NCBI GenBank assembly: GCA_003220795.1
Contig: QHTK01000075.1
Location: 1 to 33,036 of the forward strand
DNA length: 33,036 nucleotides
Direction of reading: 5' to 3'
From: Gemmatimonadota bacterium
GTDB lineage: Bacteria > Gemmatimonadota > Gemmatimonadetes > Gemmatimonadales > GWC2-71-9
Shown here: positions 24,937 through 33,036 of the stretch, piece by piece
Layout: each line of letters starts with the position of its first letter
How positions within the stretch are numbered: the stretch's first letter is position 1
Notes under the pieces: model-generated
Told to the model about the DNA's origin: nothing
Seen by the model: the letters and a program-made list of their open reading frames with translations, nothing else
Databases searched by the model: none
Translations under genes and position numbers: made by a program

Positions 24937-25904
24937 GGCGCTTTCCGGGCGAGCGCCGCGGCGGCGTTGCGTCGCATCCCGCCGCGGCCCGGCCGCTCGA
25001 ACGGGGTGTCGCCGTACCGGCGGGCGAACGCCTCCTCATCGAGCTCGAGGAATTCGTGAGGGTCCGGGGCCACGAGGTCCGCGCGAGGCGCGAGCGCCGG
25101 ATCGGTGGTTGCCCGGGCGAACCGTACGTTCCAGGGGCACACATCCTGGCACACGTCGCAGCCGAACAGCCAATCACCGACGAGCGACCGCTCGGCCGCC
25201 GTGAAGTCGGCGCGGTGCTCGATCGTGAGATAGGAGATGCAGCGGCGCGCGTCCATCACGTGTGGCGCGACGAATGCGTCCGTGGGACAGGCGTCGAGGC
25301 AGCGGCGGCAGCTGCCGCAGCGATCCCCCTCGAACGGCAGATCGGGGGTGAGGGCGGCGTCGGTGAGGACCACGCCGATGAACGTGAACGAGCCGATTGC
25401 GGGATGGATGAGCATCATGTTCTTGGCGATCCAGCCCAGCCCCGCGCGCTGCGCGAGCTCGCGCTCTGGAACGGCTCCGGCGTCGACGTAGACGCGGGTG
25501 TGCGAGCCTGGCACGAGCTCGCGAATCGTGTTCGCGAGCCGCTCCAACCGGTGGCCGAGCACGCGATGATAGTCGGCCGACTGGGCGTACTGGGCGACGC
25601 GCGGCTGCCCCTGGGCCGGCGGCCCGGGGTCATGGCGGTAGTTCGTGAGCGTCACGACCGCGGCCGTGGCTCCCGGCATGATGCGAGCCGGCTCCTTGCG
25701 CTGCGCCGCCTGGCGGTGCAGGTACGTCATCGTGCCCGCGTAGCCCGCGGCCAGCCAGTGGTCGAGCTCGCCGGCGTGCGCGTTCGGTTCGAGCGACGCC
25801 ACCCCCACTGCGTCGAAGCCCATCTCGAGAGCTCGACGCTTCAGCTCGACGGTTCTGCGTGACGCCTCCGCGTGACGCGCTTGCTTGACGACTTCGTCTT
25901 TCAT
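24933..25904 (-). CDS. queG: Epoxyqueuosine reductase QueG
   Basis: This 323-aa protein performs the last step of queuosine tRNA modification, reducing epoxyqueuosine with cobalamin and two [4Fe-4S] clusters. Both cluster motifs are present: CGSCRRCLDACP and the pair C-I-S-Y-L-T-I-E plus CDVCQDVCPW. The N-terminal LGFDAVGVA-like segment (here M-G-F-D-A-V-G-V-A) and YVDAGAVPERELA are diagnostic. The ATG at 25904 overlaps the stop of the small gene upstream, and the longer open frame is not conserved-looking. With mnmG it is the second tRNA wobble-modification gene in the window. Confidence 0.94.
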   Translation of the reverse strand: MKDEVVKQARHAEASRRTVELKRRALEMGFDAVGVASLEPNAHAGELDHWLAAGYAGTMTYLHRQAAQRKEPARIMPGATAAVVTLTNYRHDPGPPAQGQPRVAQYAQSADYHRVLGHRLERLANTIRELVPGSHTRVYVDAGAVPERELAQRAGLGWIAKNMMLIHPAIGSFTFIGVVLTDAALTPDLPFEGDRCGSCRRCLDACPTDAFVAPHVMDARRCISYLTIEHRADFTAAERSLVGDWLFGCDVCQDVCPWNVRFARATTDPALAPRADLVAPDPHEFLELDEEAFARRYGDTPFERPGRGGMRRNAAAALARKAP

Positions 25905-26167
25905 ACGTGCATCGTTTCCCGCCGCCACCGGGCGAAGTTTATCACGTCTTCGACCGGCGGCACCGTCTGCTCGTCGCCGTACGCGGTGAGCATGCGCCAG
26001 CGCGTGTACTCGCGCGGTGGGAGCGGCAAGAACGGCGGGCGCCGGAACCAGTCGCGCGCCCGAAAGCTCCACGTGAGGCGCACCAGGTCGACGGCGAGTC
26101 GTGGGTTGACCGTCGCGCGGAGCGCGAGCCGCGCGAGCAGGATGGACCAGCGGCCGGAGGACGCCAT
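25901..26167 (-). CDS. Small basic protein upstream of queG, function unknown
   Basis: This 88-aa protein starts at the ATG at 26167 and its stop overlaps the queG start (ATGA). It is basic and rich in arginine and tryptophan, with R-L-T-W-S-F-R-A-R-D-W-F-R-R, a proline stretch (F-L-P-L-P-P-R-E-Y) and a C-terminal PVEDVINFARWRRE helix. No signal peptide is seen. A TAGATT box 7 nt before the ATG and tight coupling to queG support it. It lies within a much longer open frame (to 27565) whose upstream part is antisense to the aminotransferase gene. I do not recognise a family. Confidence 0.62.
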   Translation of the reverse strand: MASSGRWSILLARLALRATVNPRLAVDLVRLTWSFRARDWFRRPPFLPLPPREYTRWRMLTAYGDEQTVPPVEDVINFARWRRETMHV

Positions 26168-26174
26168 GCGACTG

Positions 26175-26180
26175 AATCTA
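26175..26180 (-). promoter_or_regulatory. -10 box of the queG operon
   Basis: On the minus strand TAGATT ends 7 nt before the ATG at 26167, implying a leaderless mRNA. No good -35 box is seen at the usual distance. Confidence 0.4.
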
Positions 26181-26213
26181 CTCCGGGACGTGTCGACCGT
26201 GCTTTTCCTTCTG

Positions 26214-26219
26214 TATATT
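26214..26219 (+). promoter_or_regulatory. -10 box of the aminotransferase operon
   Basis: TATATT ends 8 nt before the ATG at 26228, again implying a leaderless start. TCGACC (26193-26198) is a weak -35 candidate with a short 15-nt spacer. It faces away from the queG-operon -10 box in a 60-bp divergent gap. Confidence 0.5.
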
Positions 26220-26227
26220 GACCGCCT

Positions 26228-27409
26228 ATGACGCTCGCCAGCGGCTGCAACACGGGCCGCCAGACCGCGCCGCATCCGCTCGCGCGCTACCGCAGCGAGT
26301 TCCCGATCTTTCGGGACCGCATCTACCTCAATACCTGCTCGCTCGGCGCGCTGGGCGAGCGCACCCGCCGCAGGGTCGCGGAGTTCCTGGACGTCTGGGA
26401 CGCGCGCGGCGCGGCGGCGTGGTACGACGTGTGGTGGGCGGCCCTGGCCGAGCTGCGGGCGCGCTATGCCGGTGTGATCGGGGCGACGGCGGAGGAGATC
26501 GCGCTGGCGCCCAGCATCTCGGTCGCGCTCTCGGCGGTCGCCGAAGCGCTCGACTACACGCGCCGTCCCAAGGTGGTGGTGACGTCGCTCGACTTCCCCA
26601 CGGTCGCCTACCAGTGGCTCGCGAAGCGGGCGCGCGGCGTCGAGCTGGTCGTGGTCGAGAGTCCCGATCACGTGTCGGTGCCGGTCGAGGCGATCGCCCG
26701 GGCGGTGGACGAGCGGACCGCCCTGGTGGCGACGTCGCACGTCTATTTCACGAGCGGCGCGATCCAGGACATCCGCGCCGTGGCGCACGCGGCGCATGTA
26801 CGGGGCGCCCTGTGCCTGATCGACGCGTATCAGTCGGTCGGGCAGGTGCCGTGCGACGTGCGGGCGGCGGACGTCGATTTCCTCACCGCCGGCGGACTCA
26901 AGTGGCTGCTGGGCGGCCCCGGCATCGTGTTTCTGTACGCGCGGGCCGAGCTGGCCCGTCGCCTGGAGCCTGGGATCGCCGGGTGGTTCGGTCACAAGCG
27001 TCAGTTCGCGTTCGAGCCCGGAGCGCTCGAGCGGCACGACGACGCCCGGCGCTTCGAGCTCGGCACGCCGTCGCTCGCCGCGATCTACGCACAGCTGGGC
27101 GGCCTCGACTACATCGAGGAGATCGGCGTCCCCGCGCTTCGGGACGCGACCGCCGCGCTCACCGAAGATCTGATCGCGCGCGCCTGCGCCGCCGGCTTCC
27201 GGCCCAAGGTGGCCGCCCGGGCGGAAGACCGCTCGGCGATCGTGATGCTCCCCGCCGACGATCCGGCCGATCGGGTGCGCCATCTCGCGGCGGCGGGAAT
27301 CATCGCCGATGCGCGACCCGGTCACGTCCGCCTCTCTCCCTTTTTCTACAACGTGCAGGACGACTATGTCGCAGCACTCGAGCGGCTCGCAGCACAAAGC
27401 GGTCACTGA
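26228..27409 (+). CDS. PLP-dependent enzyme, aminotransferase class V fold
   Basis: This 393-aa enzyme is of the cysteine desulfurase/kynureninase-like fold type I group. R-I-Y-L-N-T-C-S-L-G-A-L near the start is the substrate-side loop, CLIDAYQSVGQVP contains the PLP-pairing aspartate, and K225 in GGLKWLLGGPG is the Schiff-base lysine. The catalytic cysteine of SufS-type desulfurases is not evident near the C-terminus, so it is probably a lyase, transaminase or isomerase. The ATG is set by the nearby -10 box. The 3' end overlaps the LOG-family gene by 44 nt. Confidence 0.85.
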   Translation: MTLASGCNTGRQTAPHPLARYRSEFPIFRDRIYLNTCSLGALGERTRRRVAEFLDVWDARGAAAWYDVWWAALAELRARYAGVIGATAEEIALAPSISVALSAVAEALDYTRRPKVVVTSLDFPTVAYQWLAKRARGVELVVVESPDHVSVPVEAIARAVDERTALVATSHVYFTSGAIQDIRAVAHAAHVRGALCLIDAYQSVGQVPCDVRAADVDFLTAGGLKWLLGGPGIVFLYARAELARRLEPGIAGWFGHKRQFAFEPGALERHDDARRFELGTPSLAAIYAQLGGLDYIEEIGVPALRDATAALTEDLIARACAAGFRPKVAARAEDRSAIVMLPADDPADRVRHLAAAGIIADARPGHVRLSPFFYNVQDDYVAALERLAAQSGH

Positions 27410-28112
27410 GGATGAACGACTCCTCGCCTCCCCCTCCCGTGAGCGCCGTGCGTTCACGAAGACCGACTCGTGGCGGGTGCTGCGTATCATGGGGGAGTTC
27501 GTCGAAGGGTTCGACACGCTCTCGGACGTGTACAATGCGGTGACGATCTTCGGCTCGGCGCGCACGCCCGCCGAAGACCCCTTCTACGAGAAGGCGGTCG
27601 AGACTGCGCGCATGCTCGCCGAGCAGGGCTTCCCGATCATCACGGGGGGCGGCCCGGGTATCATGGAGGCGGCGAACCGCGGCTGCCAGGAAGGGAACGG
27701 TCTGTCGATCGGCTGCAACATCGAGCTGCCGTTCGAGCAGGGGCTCAACCCCTACGTGGAGCGGGCCATCAATTTCCGGTATTTCTTCGTGCGCAAGACG
27801 ATGTTCGTGAAGTACTCGACGGCGTTCGTCGTTTTCCCCGGCGGCTTTGGGACGATGGACGAGCTGTTCGAAGCACTGACGCTGATCCAGACGGGCAAGG
27901 TGCGGCATTTTCCGGTGATCCTGTTCGGCCGGGCATACTGGAAGGGGATGACCGACTGGCTGCGCGATCGGGTCGCCGGGGAAGGCAAGATCGCGACGAC
28001 GGACCTGGACCTGTTTCACACGACCGACACCGCGGGCGAAGCGGTCACCATCATCCGACAGGCCCGCGAGCGTCGCACCCGGGAGTTCCCGACCATCGAC
28101 CGAGACGCGTGA
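27366..28112 (+). CDS. LOG family protein (nucleoside-5'-monophosphate phosphoribohydrolase type)
   Basis: This 248-aa protein has both LOG signatures: [13 protein letters not shown] and [12 protein letters not shown]. The family cleaves the ribose-base bond of nucleotide monophosphates, best known for releasing cytokinins, and in bacteria probably in nucleotide salvage or sanitation. The N-terminal extension of about 45 residues (to [10 protein letters not shown]) is like that of the longer TIGR00730-type members. ATG at 27366 is the best start, although GTG or another downstream codon is possible because the first residues are low in conservation. The gene overlaps the aminotransferase gene and is 4 bp from the next. 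Confidence 0.88.
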   Translation: MSQHSSGSQHKAVTEDERLLASPSRERRAFTKTDSWRVLRIMGEFVEGFDTLSDVYNAVTIFGSARTPAEDPFYEKAVETARMLAEQGFPIITGGGPGIMEAANRGCQEGNGLSIGCNIELPFEQGLNPYVERAINFRYFFVRKTMFVKYSTAFVVFPGGFGTMDELFEALTLIQTGKVRHFPVILFGRAYWKGMTDWLRDRVAGEGKIATTDLDLFHTTDTAGEAVTIIRQARERRTREFPTIDRDA

Positions 28113-28116
28113 CGCC

Positions 28117-29236
<1,120 letters not shown>

Positions 29237-29256
<20 letters not shown>

Positions 29257-30757
29257 GGGCGCCGAGCCGGACGCGCACACCGGGCGACGCGGCGCCGGGG
29301 CCTACGCGGCCTACGCCCTCGGCCTCCTCACGCTCATCAACCTGCTCAACTACACCGACCGCAACGTCATCTTCGCGCTGTTCGAGCACGTCAAGCGCGA
29401 GCTCGCGCTGTCCGATCAGCAGCTGGGATGGCTCGGCTCGGCCTACGTCGTCGTGCTGTCGTTGGCAGCGCTGCCGCTCGGCGTCATCGGTGACCTGCGC
29501 TCGCGCCGCGCCGTGATCGCGTTCGGCGTGGGATTGTGGAGCGCCTGCACCGCCCTCGGCGCCGCGGTCCATCGCTTCTGGCAGCTCCTGGCATGCCGCG
29601 CCATGGTCGGCGTGGGTGAAGCCGGCTACGGGCCCGCGGCGCAGGCGTTGATCGCGGAGTTCTACCGCGGGCGACAGCGGGCATTCGCCATCGGCATCTA
29701 TTCCGTCGGGATGGCGTTCGGCGGGGTGCTGGGCATCTGGCTGGGCGGTGTGCTCGCCGAGCACTACGGGTGGCGGGCGGCGTTCGTGGTGCTGGGCGTG
29801 CCGGGCTTTCTGCTCGCGATCCTCGCCTCCCGACTGCGGGAGCCGCGCCGGCGTGCGCCCGCGCCGCTGGTGACGACCGTCCGGGGATGGTTCGAGCGCG
29901 GGCGGCGGCAGGCGATGCAGTACGCGAAGCCGCTGATCGGGCTCTTGCTCGTGGGCGCCACGCTGAGCGGGCTGCTGGGCCTGTTCGAAGTGGTGCCGCC
30001 CGGAGTCGAAGCCGCCGTGTTCGCGGCCTGCGTGAGCACCGGCATCATCTGGACCGTCGTGCGACTCGTGCCCGCCGCCGTGCGGCGCACGACCGAGGCG
30101 TCGGAGGTCGCCGCAACCGCCTTCGGGGAATTCCTCCACGCCGCCGCGACCGTGCTCCGCACGCCGACGCTGATCTGGATGTTCCTGGGGGGCGCGCTCG
30201 TGACGTTTGCGGTGAACGGCCTCATCGCGTGGGCGCCCAGCTTCATGCAGCGTGCGCACGGCCTGTCCGTCGCCGTCGTGGGCCGACAGTTCGGCATCTG
30301 GGGTCTCGCTGGCGGTGCGCTCGGCGGGTTGTTCGGCGGCCGAGTCGGCGACTGGCTGCTCACCCGCTGGAGCGGGGGCCGCGTGGTGGTGTCCGGGGCC
30401 GGCTTTGTGCTCGGCGGGCCGGTGTGCGCCGCCCTGCTGCTCGTCGATGAGCTGCGGCTATTCGTGCCGCTCCTGTTCGCGACGTTCTTCCTCTATACCT
30501 GGTACAACGGCCCCCTCTCGGCCGTGATCCTGGATGTCGTGCCGCCCGCCGTACGGGCGTCCGTCATCGGCGCGTACCTGCTGTTCTCGCACCTCGCGGG
30601 CGACGCCATCGCCCCGCCGCTCGTCGGCTATCTCTCCGACCGGTTCGGCCTGCGCCCGGCGATGCTGCTACTCCCATCCGTGGGGGCGGTGGGGGGGCTG
30701 GTGATTCTCATCGCCCTCACGACGGTGGGCAAGGACATGCAGCGGGTGCGGACATGA
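29237..30757 (+). CDS. MFS transporter (spinster-like), apparent CTG start
   Basis: This 506-aa membrane protein starts with the typical MFS pair of segments: [15 protein letters not shown] at about residues 40-54, then [10 protein letters not shown]. No ATG, GTG or TTG occurs in frame between the stop at 29180-29182 and this region. The CTG at 29237 has GGAGG at 29226-29230, 6 nt upstream. GTG at 29453 would remove the first membrane segment and is unlikely. The central loop holds two extra hydrophobic stretches, so about 14 segments are expected. The substrate is unknown, and coupling to the deoxyhypusine-synthase-like gene hints at polyamines or their products. Confidence 0.78.
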
Positions 30758-30773
30758 GGCGGGGGGTGGCGCG

Positions 30774-31781
30774 GTGAAAATCGCGGTCTTGTTCGACACC
30801 CTCCACCCGGACTGGGAGGACGCCGACTACAAGAAGGAGCTGGAGGCGAAGGTCGAGGAGGCGGAATACGACGTGGCCCGCGCGCTGCTGGCGAAGGGGC
30901 ACGACGTCCTCATGGTCGGTGTGGCAGAGGAGCTCGGACCGCCGCTCGAGCGCCTCGGCAAGTTTCAGCCGAAGCTCGTCTTCAACGGCTGCGAGTCGTT
31001 CCGGGGTCATGCGCGCCACGAGTATGCGCTGGCCGGCGTGCTCGAGATGCACGGCTACCGTTACACCGGCTCCTCGCCCACGGCGCTGCTGGTCGCCCGC
31101 AACAAGTCATTCACGAAGAAAATCCTCGCCTACCACGGGATCCGCGTCCCGGCGTTCGCGGAGTGTCCGCTCGGCGAAAAGCCGATGCGTCCGTCCGAGC
31201 TGCGCTTCCCCCTCATCGTGAAGCCGCTGCTCGAAGACGCGTCGGTGGGGATCGCCCAGGCATCGGTCGTGGAGAACGACGAGGATTTGAGCGAGCGGGT
31301 GAAATTCATCCACGAGAAATTTCGGCAGGCGGCGATCGTCGAGGAGCTGATCGAGGGCCGGGAGCTGTACGTCGGGATGGTCGGGAACGCGACGGTCCAG
31401 CTGTTGCCGATCATCGAGATGACGTTCGGCGAAGCGGACAACGGGGAGCATCGCATCGCGACGTACAAGGCGAAATGGGACGAGGAGTACCGCAAGCGGA
31501 AGAAGATCAAGAACGTGTTCGCCAAGGGCCTGTCCGACGAGCTGACGGCGAAGATCGGAGACATCTGCACGACCGCGTTCCACGCGCTCTGGCTCCAGGA
31601 CTACGGGCGGGTCGATCTGCGGCTGACGCACGACGACGAAGTCTACGTGCTCGAGGTCAACCCCAATCCCTTCGTCGCGTTCGAGCACGAGATGGCCAAC
31701 GCAGCGGAGAAGACCGGCATGGACTACGAGGCGTTCATCCAGCGGATCGTCGATGAGGCGCTGGAGCGCGACCATGGCTAA
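30774..31781 (+). CDS. D-alanine-D-alanine ligase-like ATP-grasp enzyme
   Basis: This 335-aa ATP-grasp protein resembles D-Ala-D-Ala ligase in its central and C-terminal parts. R-N-K-S-F-T-K-K-I-L-A is the family's start of the ATP-grasp domain, PLIVKPLLEDASVGIAQ the lysine-bearing loop, and YVLEVNPNPFVAF the metal-binding strand. The N-terminal G-G-x-S-x-E substrate motif of true Ddl is missing and is replaced by a charged helix (W-E-D-A-D-Y-K-K-E-L-E-A-K-V-E-E-A), so a different amide or peptide bond is probably made. The start is GTG. The stop overlaps the start of the metallopeptidase gene by 8 nt, suggesting a joint pathway. Confidence 0.83.
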   Translation: MKIAVLFDTLHPDWEDADYKKELEAKVEEAEYDVARALLAKGHDVLMVGVAEELGPPLERLGKFQPKLVFNGCESFRGHARHEYALAGVLEMHGYRYTGSSPTALLVARNKSFTKKILAYHGIRVPAFAECPLGEKPMRPSELRFPLIVKPLLEDASVGIAQASVVENDEDLSERVKFIHEKFRQAAIVEELIEGRELYVGMVGNATVQLLPIIEMTFGEADNGEHRIATYKAKWDEEYRKRKKIKNVFAKGLSDELTAKIGDICTTAFHALWLQDYGRVDLRLTHDDEVYVLEVNPNPFVAFEHEMANAAEKTGMDYEAFIQRIVDEALERDHG

Positions 31782-32781
31782 GGTCGGGGGCCGGCGCCGG
31801 GAGGTGCCCACGCCGGAGCTGCGCTGCCCGACGTGCGCCGCCGAGCTCGAACGCTTCTGGGCGCATTGCTCCAACTGCGGGCGGCGGCTCGAGTGGCGGG
31901 ACACGACGAAGCAGACGGGAGCCGAGTGCTACTACTGCGGCTGGGTGGTGTCGGACAGCTTCTCGTTCTGCCCCTGGTGCGGGCGCGACATCACCGACCC
32001 GGACTCGAGCCCGGAGCCGCTCAAGGCACCCAAGGGGTTCAGTTACCATCGACGGTGCCGCTGGGGCTGCGGCGGGGGCGTGATGTATCCGATGCGCTTC
32101 TGCCCGTGGTGCGGCCGTCCCCAGAAATGGCACTACTGGGAATTTCAGAACGTCTGCCCGCACTGCAGCAAGGGTGTGAACGACTGGATGGACGTTTGTC
32201 CCTGGTGCGGGGAAGACGCGACCGGACGTGATCTGATCCGCCAGGCGTTGCGCCGCGTGCGCCAGCTGCTCGTAGTGGGCCGGGTCAAGGACTGGAACTA
32301 TCGCGTGCTGTTGCGCCCCGGCGTATCGGGCGTGACGCACCGGACGCCCAAAGTCATTGAGATCGAGCGGCGCTATGTGACCGGCAAGCGGCGGCGCGAC
32401 GAGATCTCCTGGAACATGCTCACCGGGCTGATCCTGCACGAGCTCGGCCACTCGTTTCTCTATCACAACTGGTCGTTTACCCGCACGGGGCGGTTCCGCC
32501 GCGCCTTCGGGGAAGTGCGCAAGGTGTACCGCGTGGCGGATTCGAAATGGGTGGATTTCGAGCGCCGCGGCGTGACGACGACCCTGCCGGACTACGTCAC
32601 CGCCTACGCCGCGACGCACCCCCAGGAGGATTTCGCCGAGACGTTCCGGTTTTACGTGGCGCGGCGCGGGCGGCTGCGCGAGCTGTTCGCGGAGTTCGGG
32701 CGCAAGCGCAAGGGCGTGCCGGTGTTCGAGAAGTTTCTGGTGCTGCACGATTTCATCAGGAGCCTCCGCGGCTGGCGCTGA
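31774..32781 (+). CDS. Four-zinc-ribbon protein with C-terminal HEXXH metallopeptidase domain
   Basis: This 335-aa protein has sixteen cysteines in eight pairs over residues 18-145, forming four zinc ribbons: C18/C21-C32/C35, C52/C55-C66/C69, C95/C99-C110/C113 and C128/C131-C142/C145. After a beta-rich linker come HELGH at residues 222-226 and D-F-A-E-T with E289 as a likely third zinc ligand, a gluzincin-like arrangement. There is no signal peptide or membrane segment, so it should act in the cytoplasm, the ribbons perhaps binding nucleic acid or a partner protein. An upstream ATG at 31753 is possible, but 31774 has CTGGAG upstream. It overlaps the ATP-grasp gene. The target is unknown. Confidence 0.82.
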   Translation: MAKVGGRRREVPTPELRCPTCAAELERFWAHCSNCGRRLEWRDTTKQTGAECYYCGWVVSDSFSFCPWCGRDITDPDSSPEPLKAPKGFSYHRRCRWGCGGGVMYPMRFCPWCGRPQKWHYWEFQNVCPHCSKGVNDWMDVCPWCGEDATGRDLIRQALRRVRQLLVVGRVKDWNYRVLLRPGVSGVTHRTPKVIEIERRYVTGKRRRDEISWNMLTGLILHELGHSFLYHNWSFTRTGRFRRAFGEVRKVYRVADSKWVDFERRGVTTTLPDYVTAYAATHPQEDFAETFRFYVARRGRLRELFAEFGRKRKGVPVFEKFLVLHDFIRSLRGWR

Positions 32782-32845
32782 GGCGCGCTGCAACCTTCCG
32801 GCCCCTTCACACATCCCAGTCTCTGACACCTTTTCTGAGGTCTTT

Positions 32846-33036
32846 ATGCCCCGCTGGCCGGCCGTCCTTCTAATCACGGCGACAGGGCTCGCCGCGCAGC
32901 AACCGTCCGAGGCGCCGAGAGACTCGAGCCACGTGGCGCGCGTCCTGGCCCTCCTCGAGACATCCGACTCCACCGTGTGCGAGCTCGCGGGACAGGCGAT
33001 CAGCAACGCCTGGGGCTTCTCTTGGGAGCCGAGGCT
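32846..33036 (+). CDS. Secreted protein, N-terminal part (cut by window edge)
   Basis: An ATG with GAGG 5 nt upstream opens a frame that runs to the window edge (63 complete codons). MPRWPAVLLITATGLAAQQ is a signal peptide with a probable cleavage after A-L-A-A-type residues near position 17. The next part (S-S-H-V-A-R-V-L-A-L-L-E-T-S-D-S-T-V-C-E-L-A) is helical and may begin a HEAT-type repeat region, but too little is present to name it. It is 64 bp from the metallopeptidase gene, with no terminator obvious between them. Confidence 0.62.
   Translation, partial: MPRWPAVLLITATGLAAQQPSEAPRDSSHVARVLALLETSDSTVCELAGQAISNAWGFSWEPR

Noticed and set aside
26168..27565. Upstream part of a 554-codon minus-strand frame opposite the aminotransferase gene
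   Set aside because: Only its last 88 codons (25901-26167) lie outside the plus-strand gene and look like a real product. The rest mirrors the codon structure of the aminotransferase and LOG genes.
31735..33006. 423-codon minus-strand frame opposite the zinc-ribbon metallopeptidase gene
   Set aside because: The plus-strand gene has sixteen ordered cysteines and an HEXXH motif, while the minus frame shows only composition-driven sequence.

Overview
The window is a gene-dense, high-GC bacterial chromosome segment with about 31 protein genes, many starting inside the stop codon of the gene before (ATGA, GTGA or TGATG overlaps). No tRNA, rRNA, CRISPR array, prophage or recognisable transposase was seen. 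Gene content (SufBCDSU with a SufR-type regulator, a sigma factor followed by isoamylase-early-set membrane proteins, BIG2-type lipoproteins, a bacterial deoxyhypusine-synthase-like protein) suggests a Gram-negative, probably uncultured member of Gemmatimonadota or a neighbouring soil phylum. That placement is an inference from gene content and base composition only.

Layout. 1-140 (-): start of peptide deformylase. 198-809: MobA/MocA-like nucleotidyltransferase. 917-6763: a complete, translationally coupled iron-sulfur assembly operon sufR-sufB-sufC-sufD-sufS-sufU, led by a promoter that carries an inverted repeat. 6813-9033: a two-gene Na+/drug-type ABC exporter. 9033-9588: a compact element made of 48-nt inverted-repeat arms around a four-helix-bundle (23S rRNA intervening-sequence family) gene. 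9618-14554: mnmG, two parS sites, parA, parB, a LytM/M23 peptidase and a bactofilin, an origin-proximal type of arrangement that joins chromosome segregation to cell-envelope morphogenesis. 14711-16665: a Nif3-like protein and an MFS transporter.

16778-19645 (-): a sigma factor, a membrane protein with an extracytoplasmic glycogen-binding-like (E-set) domain, a secreted helical protein, and an outer-membrane-barrel-like protein with a second E-set domain. This looks like an uncharacterised envelope-sensing module. 19777-24684: a DUF4382/BIG2 lipoprotein, then an NAPE-PLD-like metallo-hydrolase, an M20 peptidase lipoprotein and a metallophosphoesterase. 24673-26167 (-): queG (epoxyqueuosine reductase) between two small unknown genes. 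26228-32781: a run of six same-strand genes: class-V aminotransferase fold enzyme, LOG-family hydrolase, deoxyhypusine-synthase-like protein, MFS transporter (apparently starting at CTG), D-Ala-D-Ala-ligase-like ATP-grasp enzyme, and a four-zinc-ribbon HEXXH metallopeptidase. 32846-end: start of a secreted protein.

The most interesting points are the inverted-repeat four-helix-bundle element, the sigma/E-set/outer-membrane module, the ATP-grasp/zinc-ribbon-protease pair with the deoxyhypusine-synthase-like gene, the parABS-LytM-bactofilin operon, and repeated -10 boxes only 7-10 nt before start codons, which point to frequent leaderless mRNAs.
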